This document shows, piece after piece, positions 1 through 12,224 of a stretch of DNA of 64,000 nucleotides. Each line of letters opens with the position of its first letter. Position 1 is the stretch's first letter. The notes beneath the pieces were generated by a model. That model saw nothing but the letters and a program-made list of their open reading frames with translations, did not search any database and was not told the DNA's origin. A program made the translations under genes and the position numbers. This DNA comes from Nematostella vectensis (taxonomy: Eukaryota; Cnidaria; Anthozoa; Actiniaria; Edwardsiidae): NCBI RefSeq assembly GCF_932526225.1, contig NC_064048.1, positions 6,554,627-6,618,626 of the forward strand, read 5' to 3'.

Positions 1-60
1 CTCGACCACACTTTGTATCTGAGCTCTCGTAAATATGCATCCCAGTTCAAATCCCTCCTT
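1..60 (+). mobile_element. 3' tail of a tRNA-derived SINE (truncated by window edge)
   Basis: The first bases match the tail of the SINE at 53,050-53,475: CTCGACCAC, then a TCTG(A/C)GCTCTCGTAA stretch, then a CCCAG segment. Only the tail is present, so the rest lies outside the window or has been lost. Confidence 0.5.
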
Positions 61-2150
61 AGATCGCCCACTAGATCGAATAGTCAAAGATACACTGGAT
101 GAATGTCACAACAAATGAGGAAGCGGAACATTGTAAATATATAAGGATTTATTGTATAAGGGGGATTTTCCTTCAACTTTCAACCCGACTTTTGCTGAGT
201 TGTGAGTTGCAAGAGAAATAATATTATTGGTTTCTATTTTCCGCAACCACTGCAAGAGAAAAAAAATGCTCTGTTTGCCATTTTTCTGCGACCTGCAATT
301 TCTTCTCTTCTTTTTTAAATCGATACTTTTTTTCCCGGACAGTTTTGCTGCTCGATTTTTTCCCCGAAAAGTGTGGCAATTTTTTTTTCTGCCAGTCATT
401 GCTTGCTCGACTTTTTTAAAGGGCCTGAACCTTGCTCGAATTTTTTTTTTCAAATATCAAATGGTCCGTTCCTTAGTAACGCGAATGTTTTTCCAAAAAA
501 AAAAGTATCAATAAAGTATCAAGATAGACTGTTCTTTCGTAAGTAAACAATAACAAAGGCGTGGCATATCGACACTCTTTAGTGACACTGTAAAGTCTTC
601 ATGTTGTTCTAATCAAACAAAACAATCTTACGATTTAAGGGAATTATATTTCGCTTAGAAGCTAAGGTCTTCATGCATCATAATAAGGCCGAAAAGGGAT
701 TTTTTTTAATAAATAAGGCTAGTATAAACAGATTTAATGAGTCTCCGTTATTGTAATGCAAGGTGTTGGCTAACCCAAATTAAAAGTGCCTTCTTTTATT
801 GATTTTTCAGGTTGAACGTTTTGTGGTAATTTATTATTTTTTGTCAATCTGACAAAGAAAGTGGATTTCATACCTTCTCGTAAACCCCACAAAGAGTGTT
901 TCGGAGAATTGATTGTTCTCTATTGGTGGAATTTTAACACTCTTGATTGATATTTTATATTATTTCAAATGCATATGCTCGAAAATCAATATATTCTGAC
1001 AAAAACTAATTAGCACCGTGTCAAACATCTCAAATACAGATTGTTCAAATTCAAACACAATTCATCTCACAGACCAAAGCGAACAAAAAGATATTGAAGG
1101 CAGGATATAAAGAAGGTAAGAAAATATCTCCAAAATACGATACCTTTTCATTGTTTTCTATCGAAAATCGATAGAATTCGAAATTTTAATAATCTTATTT
1201 ATTTTTTCGTTTTATTTAACTCAGTCATCGCTTGAATAATGTTATCGTTAAGCCAACTCGGAGCTCTTAACAAGTTACTTTATCACTAGGAGTCCTTGAA
1301 GCACTAAAAATGTCGTTGTCTTTTTGCCACAATCCTGCTTGTTCCAACATCATTGTTTTTATTCTTTCAAGATTTTACAAAGAAAACAGCTATACGGTTC
1401 AGAAAGAATCAATTAAAATCCAAAGAACTGAATCTAGCAAAATTAAAAAAAACATAAAAAATTTCTTTAATTTACTCCCAAAGAGTGCCAGATTTTGTTT
1501 ATTATTCCCTAAAGTACTTTGAATGTTTTTTATGTAACTTTTTTCCGCAATAAAGGTAATTGCAAAGATGGTATGCGGATTCAAATGTGTTGTTTTATTA
1601 CTTTTACTTTACCAGCACACTCGAACGTTTTTATCTAGTTATAATAAATCATAAATATATAGCGATTTTAATCAGTTAATCGAGACCAAACTTTTCTTCT
1701 ACAAATTGTATTTGTTTAAAATACACACATCTGTATGAAAAACAAAAACAAATGTTGGTCATTAGTCTTAAACACTTCAGATGGACAAATGCCGGGAAGA
1801 CAACTTTCAGTGTGCGCTTTAAAAAAATACTCTGTTAGACAAAGAGACTGTGTAGGCCCTTAGCTGGGCCTTATTTTGCCCGACTGCGGGTTCCCCCCGT
1901 CTGTCTTCCTTAAAAGCTATTTTTAAATCAAACAACTATTTTTAGATTGTCATCATAGCATCCATATATGGCGCGTCGCGCGAGCTAGTACATTCACAAC
2001 AAACTTTTTCCCTCTTTACTTTGTTCGCTGCCTGTTTCTTTTATCCTCTTAGCTGCTTCTCATAGCTCATGATTAGACCTTATTATTGTAAAAACGTCAA
2101 CATCATCTGTTATTGGTGACCATGAAACGAAGATTTTGTTAGTGTAACGC
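61..2150. other. Gene-free AT-rich DNA
   Basis: Both strands show only short A/T-rich open frames with no recognisable motif or consistent splice sites. A T-rich stretch lies at 230-450. I see no gene here. Confidence 0.5.
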
Positions 2151-2305
2151 AGAGGCGTAGCCAGGGGGGTGGCCTAGGGGGCCCGGGCCCCCCTTCAAGC
2201 AGCCAAAAATACAGTAAAAGTATGAGACATTCTCTAAAATACAGGAGAAAATGCCTTGAAGTCCCTTTTGGACCCCCTTCTGTTAAAAATCCTGTCTACG
2301 CTACG
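2151..2305. mobile_element. Small MITE-like element with GCGTAG ends
   Basis: The segment starts with GCGTAGCCAGG (2,155-2,165) and ends with CCTGTCTACGC (2,291-2,301), inverted repeats differing at one base. The inside is a G/C-run segment followed by A-rich filler with no coding capacity. This fits a non-autonomous DNA transposon. Confidence 0.4.
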
Positions 2306-2581
2306 CTGGCTAAGCTATTTTTGGCAACTTGAGCTACACAAAGATATTTAGGTGCTATTTAGGAGAGGAGGGTAGAGATTAGTAGTTCCTTAAAACTCAA
2401 ACTGTCAAGAGAAACGAAAAAAAGCTGCACGAGCAAGGGCGTTAGGAACAGTGTATGGCTAAATTCTTATAATCACCACGAATTTAATCCCTCTAATTTG
2501 GCTGAAATGTGCCTTGTTTGCGACAAGCTCTCCGCATCCTCTGGTACCAGGGCATCGCGCTCAGCGTAACGGGCGTGAGAG

Positions 2582-2850
2582 AATATCAGCCAATCTTGTT
2601 TTTTTTAAATTGTCGTTTTTCTAGCTTGCTCGGTTATTTCCTTATTAGGCATTACATACCATATCTGGGAGTCTGCTTCAATAATTTTTTTTTTGCTTTT
2701 TTATTGCTCTAGAGCTTTGTACGTTGAGAATTTCCATAAACTTGCAGGAATTCGTATTTACTACGATTTTGCTGGCAGACATGGAGCCTAGTCCCTAACG
2801 TTTTAGAATATCACAGGTCTCCCGCGCGCTCGCCCAAGGCTCGCTTTCGC
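2582..2850 (+). repeat. Interspersed repeat family R1, copy 1
   Basis: This roughly 250-bp non-coding repeat has five copies in the window: here, 47,520-47,660, 49,245-49,465, 53,700-53,965 (reverse) and 63,815-63,960. Shared landmarks are CTCGG then TTATTAGGCATTACATA, GGGAGTC(C/T)GCTTCAAT, a TTGCAGGAATTCGT block and, in the fuller copies, a CCCGCGCGCTCGCCC end. Confidence 0.65.
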
Positions 2851-3558
2851 GCCTGTCACCTCGACGGCCTGGGTTTCCGAGGATGTGCTCTCCGTGTTTC
2901 ATTAGAAAACCCGGTCAAGCTACGTTATGTTATCCGAGCTACCATCCCATGGCGCGCGAACTGTCCCGCGCTAGCCGAAACATGCCCGACCCTCGATAAA
3001 CAAAGATTACAAAGTACGACTTATTATCAGAGTTTAGCCAAACAGCCACTGTACCTACCGCCCTTGCACGAGGGGCCTACGTAGCAAGCGCAAAGCCTTT
3101 GGAAGCCTGGGAAGAAGGATGGCTCCAGCGAATATGTAAGCGCGCGTTTCTTGTCTCTGTCCCTCTTTTTCCATTACCCTTTGTGTTTGCTATGCAGGCT
3201 ATAGACTTTCTCAAGGTCTGTTGGTCAGCTTTTTAGAAACTGCCTCATAAACATCCAATCGGAGAGAAAGATAGACAGGTCGCTATTTTGATGCTTTCTC
3301 TTGCAGCTCTCACTTCTTCTTTCAACATGAATTCTATACAATAAGCTATCAATAGTGCAAAGACAACTAAATTTTAATTTTTTCCTGGTGGCTGGACAAA
3401 AAAGACATAGAGACTGAAAAGATTTTGAAGCAAAAACGTTTTCAAGTTTCGTGATTTTCGCGCGCGCAAAAGAATTCTTGGGTTTCAGTCACGTGACTTT
3501 TGGCGTGTGAATTTACTTCCGGTGATGAAGTGGTGGTCAAAAACAGCAACGCGCGAAC

Positions 3559-3857
3559 ATGGCAGCTGTAGGCGAAAACCAGGTTTCTCCCGTATTTTCC
3601 AATTATTTTTGCTCTTTAAGTCTTAATATTCGATAGCATTACTTTCAAAAGATGTGTTATTGTAACGGAGCTGACCCCTGCATTCTGAAAAAAAAATAGA
3701 TATTTCAACAGATTTTAAACTTTTATCCTTTACTCGTCTTTCGCTTGCAGTCCTCTTTTTATTCTTCAAACGAGATAAAAGCTTACAAAAACATGCAGTC
3801 CTACAACTTGTTTGTGGATGATTGAAAGACCTCGGTATGAAAAATGATTGTCTTCTG
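3559..3857 (+). pseudogene. Possible two-exon 5' relic of a transposon-type gene
   Basis: An ATG in a good context opens a short exon (3,559-3,582, reading MAAVGENQ) that ends in CAG followed by GTTTCT. After a TCGCTTGCAG acceptor, an exon from 3,751 continues in the same phase and reads ...EIKAYKNMQSYNLFVDD before a TGA at 3,823-3,825. The motif recalls the N-terminal AY..FV.GW region of cnidarian transposon-linked proteins that carry SWIM or YqaJ-type domains. The TGA falls where that family would have Trp, and a clean GTAAGT donor follows at 3,858. No downstream exon could be matched, so I treat this as a decayed fragment. The assignment is tentative. Confidence 0.3.
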
Positions 3858-3859
3858 GT

Positions 3860-5990
3860 AAGTGTATTTATTTTGTTTTGTTCGGCGAAAAACGTGATAA
3901 TTTGGTAAAAGGGTGAAAATGTGATTTCTCTACTTTGCCCTGCAAAAAGGTAGGGAGAATAAGGACCAGCATTATCACTTAAGAAAAAAAAAAGCTTTAT
4001 TAACGCTATTTAGTATCCTGTAGCCCATCGCTTCTCTACATCAGGTACAAGGTTATTTTTAATCCCTAGACTTTATTGTTTTATATACCTTACTCAATGA
4101 GCTTATTTTGTCGGTACATTAGCTGTCTCGATTTTAAATTTCTTATAACATGTACACTTCGTGTGTTTTAACCCATTGACTCCTGGCAATTTTTGAGCTG
4201 AATTTACAAAAAACAGACTGTAAACAGATACCTCTCCCTCTATTCCGAGTTTTATACAGCCCGTCAAAGTCAAACACAGCTTCACCTAGCCAACTGTTGG
4301 AAAGCTTCAGGTATCCAAGCTTTCCAACAGTGCTTTGCGGTCCCCACTTTTAATCCCTCGTCGTTGTGCTGAAGCGAGCACAAGTTGATGGTTGCTTGTA
4401 TTTTTCATCAAAAATACAGCTATGAGCATATTAGGAGAGTGTCTCAGGACATCATGAAGTCTATTGGGGCATAATTGAGTGCTTTGCTTATGGATATTTG
4501 CAAGCAAAGGTGGATTCATGATGATTTTTTCTTGTTTGGCTTTGCCTGGATGAGAAAATAATTTTCTAATGAATCACCACAGCTCTCCTAAATGCTGTCT
4601 TTTCTGAAACCAAATTGATTCCAAAATTGTTTACACTGCTATTCTGGATCTGTATGACCTGGAATTGATTTGTTTGGCTTCGGGGTGAAAAGACTTCTAT
4701 AAAAAACATCTGACTTTGGGGAGAGGAGTGTTGACTGGCCCTCCCCTCGTGAATTTTTCCCTGGATCTCCCAGAATTCTTTGCAATACGTAAAGGCATCT
4801 TCGTGGTTTTACAAGCCTTCAAGGAGTGGACATTGTGTTTTGAGGCCATGGAAATGAACCTGGAGGATCAGAATAAAGGTATCTATTTGTGTCTTGAGCT
4901 GTGTTTGCTGATCTCTCTCCCTTGTGTGGTATTTTGAGCGTTTTATTGAGAGGGGTGATTCTGCTTTTTTTTCCTTGTTCGATTTGAAATTTGTCAAAGA
5001 ACCTGTGCTATTATTTGGCTTAAAAGTAGTTGCCAACACCTTGGTTGGATGCATATCTCCAAGACCTTTTATCCCTTAGACTAATTCCTGAGTATCTTCA
5101 TCTTGTTGTGTTTATTTTGCATTTATGAATTTTTTGGGTTGTGGGTACTTCCCAAAGCCGTTACAGGCCGTGGAGGGGCCAATGTGTTAAAACTAAAATA
5201 TTAAAAAAATTATTTGGCACTTGCATTTCCACTTCCATATCAGACTTCATTCGTAGATCGTTATTTTGAAGTTTCCTTGCGAATAAACCGTTGTATTTTC
5301 ACTTATAAACAACAACTAAGAAGTGCCTGATAGACATTCTTTTATAATAAAATGTAGATACTTCATCACTGGCACCAAGCCGCTGTACATCAATAAAAGA
5401 ATTAAGAAACTCTGAGTTAGCTAGTAAAAATGCCCTATCTGTGATTTAAATAAATACCTCTCGCAGGTGGAGCTTTGTCTTCTGTGCGGTTCCTATTCCC
5501 ATAAACGATTAAAATTGATTATCATTTATTGAAAAATACCTGACAAAGAAGCAATTATAATAACAATAGCTTAATAATTCCATACATTTAAGTTGCCAAT
5601 TATCGAAGTAATAAATTCAGTAACAGAGAGAAAAAGTGACGCAGGCGGAATGTTTTATGTTATTCGCGTTTCCCTTTTTGATGTTTAGATGACATATAAT
5701 TTTCTTGACCATATCATGTGTGTGTGACACTCAACGTTCAGCAAGGTCAAACCGATCGATTTTACAACTATTCTATCCTCTTCTATCATCTCCAATTTAA
5801 CAGGTAAAGCTGAATGAAAATAGGTCATTTTGTATTGTTGATTGTTTGAGAATCAGAAAGTGAGAGACCGTATTCTAAAGATTTTGAGATAATCTGAATA
5901 TAATGATAAGATTGTAATAGCAGGCGAAAATATTCTCCTTAGGGTAAAGCTCTAATCGAATTCATAGGTCTCCTTTAATCATTTTTTTTA
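3860..5990. other. Gene-free stretch
   Basis: No supported gene. A short open frame at 4,716-4,889 ends at a plausible GTATCT donor, but I could not place it in a gene. Confidence 0.4.
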
Positions 5991-5991
5991 A

Positions 5992-5994
<3 letters not shown>

Positions 5995-6046
<52 letters not shown>
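5995..6046. repeat. (GA)n microsatellite
   Basis: Uninterrupted GA dinucleotides for about 50 bp. Confidence 0.97.
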
Positions 6047-6047
<1 letters not shown>

Positions 6048-6748
6048 AATTACACCCTTATCTTTCGCACGAAACAGCCATAAATCTGACAATACTGTTC
6101 AATTATCACCTGATCCACAGCCCATTTGAGTATCATTGCAAATATGCTTTTTCTCTCGCCAAATGTTTTATTTCAATAGCGTTTTATGGCCTTGGCTCAC
6201 TTTGCAGATGAGGCTATTTGATCTCGTACGGATAGATGCCACAAGATTTGTAAGATGTCTTCTCTGTTCAATCATATTTTTTCGTATTATTATTTGCGAG
6301 AAAGCATAATAAAAATACTCATTACTGGGTTCGATACCATTTTTGACAGTTCATTTCTTTCTTTACTTTCTTTTCCTAGACAATCAGCAAACACCGTACA
6401 AGCGGATAACCAGATATTGTCGTGAAACTATGCCCTTCTTTGTAGCGTCCTACAAACAAATGACGCTCTTGAGACATGCTCTTTTAACTTGTGTATCTCT
6501 CATCCACACATCCATATGTTATGAGATGTTATGAGTCAAGCGATGCACTTTAGTCTGTTAGTCAAATCCAATATTTACTCGTTTTTCTATCTCTCGCGGG
6601 CATTTAAACCTCATTTACTGCGCTTTTCTAGTATTCTCCCAGCTCTCACCGACGATTTCCTAATATTCTTGTGGCGACTGTCATTCCAAGGTGTCACGCC
6701 CCCATTGCACTGACCAATCAAAAAGCGCCAAATGTTACATTTTTTAAA

Positions 6749-6830
6749 GAACCCCTTTTTTACAAGAACGTCCAGCCTGAGATTTCACCAAATTTTCAGA
6801 AAATGCGAAATCAGCGCACAAGATACACTG
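6749..6830. repeat. Interspersed repeat R3, copy A
   Basis: This segment matches 35,900-35,980. Both contain AAGA(A/G)CGTCC(A/T)GCCTGAG followed by ATTTCACCAAATTTT. The segment is non-coding. Confidence 0.5.
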
Positions 6831-7878
6831 AGATGTTATTTTATAAATTCTTTACATGATGTTGTCGGAATTTTTTAGTTTTCAGCGATTACTCTTTTTA
6901 TACAACCTCACAGACCTCAAAAATACAAATATACAATAGTAAATTATTGGATCAAATTTCTTTGAAATTTGCGATACTCCTTTTTAATTATTATGCTATA
7001 CATTTATTTTTGAGCTATCAAAATAGAATACGTTTATATAAGTCAAAATTGAAGAGGAAAATACTATTTTCCAATTGTGTCATACTTCCTATTCAATTAT
7101 TTTCAATCTAATCTATTCTCTAACGTGTCAAAGAAAAGCTTATAATTATTTATGTTTTTTAAAGAAAACCACTTCTGTCATAATGTAGTAAATTAGTTTA
7201 GAAACCAACCATTTGATAAGGGAAATTACTCTATTTCTAGACATATCTTATAAATAGGGTGTTAAAATAAACGGGAGATAAATTAATTCATGTGAATATA
7301 CATGATTATATCCCAGTGATCAATTTTCACGCGTGCTCATTGGTCAATACGAGTCACGTGCACATTTTCACAGGACAAATATCAGTCGATAACGTCCAGG
7401 CAAACTGATATCTGTCTTGTAAACATTTTTGTGCAGTCAAAACTCGCTTTTTGTCTGCTCAATAACTTCTCAAACAAACACCATGGTTTTCAAAACGCTA
7501 TGAAGGCACAGAAAAAAAGTTTAATTTCTTTCATAGAACTATCATCAATTTATTTTTTTAGAATTTATCCTGAAACGGGAAAGAAAAAGCAATGACAAAG
7601 AACTTCACAACAGCGCGCGCTCGTGGCGTCATTCCCGTGCACGTCAGCGCGCGTGCAGAAGACATTTCAAAATTGAAAACTTTTGCTTCAATTTCTATTC
7701 CAGCTCTCAGCAGAACAATAAGAAAACAGTCTAGGTAAAAATCTATCAGTTAAAATGCACGTTTTGAGCTTGTAGTTTTTGTTCTAATGAAAAAGAAATG
7801 GTGCATGGATTGTTATCTTTCGCGAATGGCAAAAATTACAGTGCACGCGCGCGCAGAATACACTCTTCGCATTTCCAA

Positions 7879-8029
7879 TACACCAAAAACTGGAAATCGA
7901 CTCTGCCAAATTTTCGTCTTTAATAAGACTTCTTCAGGGCAGACTCAAAGAACACCCTCAAAGAACTGCCCTGAAGAAGTCTTATTAAAGACGAAAATTT
8001 GGCAGAGTCGATTTCCAGTTTTTGGTGTA
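7879..8029. repeat. Perfect 64-bp inverted repeat (foldback)
   Basis: The arms at 7,879-7,942 and 7,966-8,029 are exact reverse complements separated by a 23-bp spacer. Both flanks carry the direct repeat CTCTTCGCATTTCCA (7,863 and 8,067 regions). A diverged fragment of the right arm occurs again near 14,264-14,312. Perfect arms imply a recent origin or gene conversion. Confidence 0.85.
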
Positions 8030-8405
8030 TCATACGTTCTGGTACGACAGTTTGGGCTTTTTGATTCTCTTCGCATTTCCAGTGTAGTTACTGGGTTATA
8101 AAAGCTTCGCTTCTTGGCCAATTGTTTATTTTTGGTACCATTTCTCATCCTTGGACATTATCCGCCGATATCCCAGGCGCCAGAAGGGGTTTATTTACTA
8201 AATATACAAAACATTCTGATCGCCGGCTGACCCCAGATGTTGTTTTGATTTTTTTTTTATTTTCGTTATTTATTATAGGCGTTGAATCGCTAGTAAACAT
8301 GTTATAAAAAGTGTGAAAAGCCCTTGTGGATCGGCGGTCTTGGGTCTTATCACAAGGATTACTGATACTGAGAGAACATCGAGTGGGTTCACTTTTGAGG
8401 TCTGT

Positions 8406-8881
8406 GACTGGGGTGGCTAAAAGCCCCCCCCCCCCCCCCCCCTCTGTATTTCATGAACCGCTTAGGCTATGACAATCAAACTTACAGACAATGATCACCA
8501 ACATGTAAAGAATCATCACGCCCTATTTTGGGTGTGGTCGAATTCTTTATGACGCCACAATGACGTCATAAAGGCGTTGTCTTACTGATGTTAAACTTTT
8601 CACCTTAACAAATTTATAAAATTAAAAGAGGCATTAAAATCTGAGAAACATGACCAAAATATAAAAAATAAACTACTTTTTAGTTTTTGGGAAACCTATG
8701 TGTGAAAAAATGGTTGCCATGGTAACATGGAGATTCTCCTCGACATGTCAATGGCATCAAAACGTCTGCAGATAGATTTTAGAAAGAGTCACCAAGTTTT
8801 AGCCTCTTAGCTCTATGGTTCAGAAGTTATAGCAATTTTCCCGGAGGGGGGGAGGGGGGCTTAAAGAGCCACCCCCCAGTC
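8406..8881. mobile_element. MITE with GACTGGGG...GGCT terminal repeats
   Basis: The left end reads GACTGGGGTGGCTAAAAGCC; the right end, reverse-complemented, reads GACTGGGGGGTGGCTC then TTTAAGCC. The ~475-bp interior is AT-rich and non-coding. A run of about 19 C residues follows the left repeat. Confidence 0.6.
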
Positions 8882-10290
8882 TGAATAGAGTTAATGTGTT
8901 ACTGTGGTTTTTTCGAAAACTCGCTGACTATTTCCAACAGATAAATCGCCTTCTGACTTCCGTCATTTAAAATTCTTGAGAAGCGGGTTCATTGGCCAGC
9001 ACTGAAATGGTTTCAAATCATGTCACTTTTCCGGGAAGGCGCTGACCAATCGAAAAGCACCTAATTTTATTTGTTTGAATGGCGGGAGCTATAAAGCGGT
9101 TCAGTAGTTTGAAACTGTCGATGAGAGGATCGCAGAATGTTTAAAATTGCAGTACAAGTCGCCCGCTTTGATATCGCGTTCCATTTTAAAGGGAAAATTG
9201 CTTAGAGATAAGAAGGTCATGAAAAAACTCTACTGGGGATAAATTTTAAAGAATATTGCTTTGTATGAATAGCAAATAAAAGTAATGAGACAACCAAAAC
9301 GTCATATTATTAATATATTTTCATTTTCATAGAAAAACAAAAAAATAACATCAAACTCGATTTCCATTTTTCATCTATGCGAGTAAACCTTAATAGGGGA
9401 TTACTGGTAAAGCCAACAAAAGAAAAATTGCTTTTTAAATGAATAGCGAATGTAATTTTACCAGACAGAATTTGCCACACGGATCTGTTTAAAGGATATA
9501 CCCAGAAACCAAAGATGATGCGCGTCTTTAATGTCCACCCGAGAAAGATGATATTTGAGCCAACAGGTATTTGTATTACCAATTTTGCAACGAAAAATAG
9601 ATAAATCTTAGGAGTGTGTTTGGTGATTAAGATAGCTGTTTGCCCCACGGGCGAGAGGATAGCTTTATGTAGTGTCTGATGCCGGTTACCATTTAGTTGA
9701 TGGCTATTGGCGATTAGCTTTTATTATGAGTAACAAATAGAAAAAATAGAAATAATCGAATCATGGGAAGTGTAGTTATATATATATATGTATAATATTC
9801 ATCAATAATTTCCAACCCAACAGGTAAGCTGCTTTCTGTTGGCTTTCGTCATTCAAACCCACTGATTTCAAACGTCGTAGCCTCAGCTCTGTCAGCTATT
9901 ATATAAGATTATGGTTTTTAAAATGTATCAAAAACAGAATGAGAACTTTTGAATACCATAGTATTTTAGGTCGCTTTTATGAACACGATTTGATTCTGCA
10001 TTTTTAGATATCATTAATTTAATAATATTATGTCTGTTTTTATCGGAGTCTCCCAACCTCCTCCGCAGGCAACTCTACTCTGTAAAAGCCTTTATTAAGA
10101 TTCGGGATACCTGTGTCTGGGATTTTAGGGCCACAGGAACCCCGCATCGAAAAAAAAAAAAAACACTTTTTCTTTCCGTGAGAAGAGATGCCTGCGGATA
10201 AGGCTACCCGGGAGTCAGATGCCCTTTTAGGTGGGTAAATTTGTCAAGACCAGCTGTTTCTTGTTATGCTGAAATCAAACGTTAATTTTT
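8882..10290. other. Upstream region of the GPCR gene
   Basis: Non-coding, with a (TA)n tract near 9,779 and an A-run near 10,150. A pyrimidine-poor TTTTTAG just before 10,291 could be a 3' splice site for a 5'-UTR intron of the following gene. No promoter element is clear. Confidence 0.35.
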
Positions 10291-10301
10291 AGAGACCCAG
10301 A

Positions 10302-11540
10302 ATGAACAACAGCTCGTCTACCAACGACACCGACGGCTACTATACAGAAAACGAATGTGATTACGAGATAACCAACACAACCGCTGAGCAATGGATCAAG
10401 GTCGCAGCCTGCCTGTTGGTCCTCGTCGTCTCCTTGATAGCAAACTCCTTCATCGTCTATATTGTTGCCAGGCAACGCAAGCTTCAAACCGTCACGAACT
10501 GTTTGGTGGCTAACATGGCGTGCTGCGACCTTCTCATTTCCCTAATTAATATTCCGGAACTCATCAAAGAGGAAGTGACGTTGAGCACGAATATGCCCAC
10601 GGGGGGTACCCTGGGGAGTGTTCTTTGTAAAGGCATGGTGTTTAGTCAGGATGTATCGTCCTTTTGTTCTATTTTGACGCTCGTTGCGATTGCTATGGAC
10701 CGGTACCTTGCTATCAGGTGTCCTTACAAGAAGATCATCACCACACAAAATGTAAAGTTCGTGATTTGCGGGACTTGGGGCGTAGCCATCCTCGTGAGCT
10801 CACCTCTCCTCTACGCCAACAAAATCACACAAGACGAATACGGATTTTACTGTTTGGAAGACTGGACGCCGGCATTTAAAGACACCATCGGCTCCAGCCG
10901 TGCTTACACCATCACCACGTTCCTTCTCCTCTACTTACTTCCCCTGTGCGTTATAACCGGTCTATACTCTGGAGTAGTGCATCGTTTATGGCACCGAAAA
11001 GTTCCTGGAAACCAAACCACTTCTTCCAATGAACGAGCAAAGTCCAAAAAGCGCGTTTTGAAAATGCTGGTAGCGATTGTCCTTGCGTTTGCACTTTGTT
11101 GGCTTCCATATCACGTGTATTTTTTCCTGGAGAATTACTACTACGTGAAATGCCCTGGCCCAGCGAACTGGTACTTTTGCGGGAAATTCATCGCATATGC
11201 CAATAGCGCCATAAATCCTTGTATCTTCATACGCTTTGATCGCGGAGTTCGAAGGTTTATTTCAACCAAGATCCATCCTTGCTGTGAAGACATGGGGGAG
11301 CGCACTGACCAAGTGCCTGGAATGCCGTCGCGTTTCTACTCCAGCCAAACAGGCGCTGAAGTCATGACCGTTCAGGGGATCCGAATGACAATGATGGTGA
11401 CAGGTCAAGGGAGAGGTGATGACATCACGAATGACATCACACGGTCTGTGTACATTGCATGCCCGGTGATGCAGAGAGGGAAGGATAATGAGGGTTTTTA
11501 TGGCAACTCGAAAATAGGTGGAGAAGCCGGTCCGTTATAG
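10302..11540 (+). CDS. Class A (rhodopsin-like) GPCR, neuropeptide-receptor type
   Basis: A single open frame of 412 residues encodes a seven-helix plasma-membrane receptor. The N-terminus has several Asn-Ser/Thr sites (NNSSS, NTT). TM1 spans about 32-56 with a conserved Asn (IANSF). TM2 contains CCDLL. Cys109 and Cys184 can form the TM3-ECL2 disulphide. TM3 ends in DRY at 133-135, TM6 contains CWLP at 266-269, and TM7 has NSAINPC, in which NPxxY is altered to NPCIF at 305-309. The C-tail carries a CC pair near 326, a possible palmitoylation site, and Ser/Thr-rich segments. The loops and CWLP resemble tachykinin/orexin/galanin-type peptide receptors; the ligand cannot be told. Intronless coding regions are common in cnidarian GPCRs. 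Its 3' flank shares a block with the GPCR relics at 28,880 and 30,405. Confidence 0.85.
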   Translation: MNNSSSTNDTDGYYTENECDYEITNTTAEQWIKVAACLLVLVVSLIANSFIVYIVARQRKLQTVTNCLVANMACCDLLISLINIPELIKEEVTLSTNMPTGGTLGSVLCKGMVFSQDVSSFCSILTLVAIAMDRYLAIRCPYKKIITTQNVKFVICGTWGVAILVSSPLLYANKITQDEYGFYCLEDWTPAFKDTIGSSRAYTITTFLLLYLLPLCVITGLYSGVVHRLWHRKVPGNQTTSSNERAKSKKRVLKMLVAIVLAFALCWLPYHVYFFLENYYYVKCPGPANWYFCGKFIAYANSAINPCIFIRFDRGVRRFISTKIHPCCEDMGERTDQVPGMPSRFYSSQTGAEVMTVQGIRMTMMVTGQGRGDDITNDITRSVYIACPVMQRGKDNEGFYGNSKIGGEAGPL

Positions 11541-11807
11541 ATGTAGTATGTATAAGCTCGCTTCCCAACACGTTTCTGTGAGCCCAGCGATCCGGTCACC
11601 TTTTTAACGGCTTATCTCTGCTCCCTTATCACCTATTTGAAATGTCTGCCGATTAAAAAGCGACCTTCGTCAGATCTAAAGCGAGAGTGTGTTGACCGTC
11701 AACGCGCGCTTGCACTGAAGTCTTTGAACCTTGAAGTCTCGATTAAATCTTCATGAAGATTATTCGGTTTCAACGGAGACTTTAAGCAAACTTAAAATTT
11801 CACCTAA

Positions 11808-11960
11808 TTAAAACCCACTCATTTCTTGTCATCTGCTTGTGTTGCTAAAGCCTTGAATCCACAAGATGGTTGTTTAAAAAAAACATCCCCCTAACTCTAC
11901 ACTTCACAGAGCACGGAACCATATCACAGTAAACTTGTAAAAAGAAGCTTGGTCTTGATC
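11808..11960. repeat. 3'-flank block shared with the downstream GPCR cluster
   Basis: A segment with TTGTGTTGCTAAAGCC and AGATGGTTGTTT is repeated, diverged, at 28,870-28,975 and 30,400-30,540. It follows GPCR coding sequence or its remains each time, so it looks like part of a duplicated gene unit. Confidence 0.5.
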
Positions 11961-12224
11961 TAACTAATATATAGATTTAGGCACTGCCTAAAAGCGGAGC
12001 CAGCATAAACACCTTTTGTGTTGACTGATCAAAGGTATTATTGGGGGATCTAGGATCCTGCTCTCTACTGAGATTTATTTATTGTACCAACCAAATGGAT
12101 CCAGGCCTTATTCAATAATTTAAATTATGCAGTACATCAAAGTTAACAAACACAATTCCTGGTGTGGATATGGCTGTCAAAGTTGTCAAGAGTCTAATGG
12201 TAAATTCTTATGTCCCATCATAGA

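Noticed and set aside
4716-4937. Possible exon ending at a GTATCT donor (4,889)
   Set aside because: The frame fits a weak acceptor, but there is no recognisable protein pattern and no partner exon.
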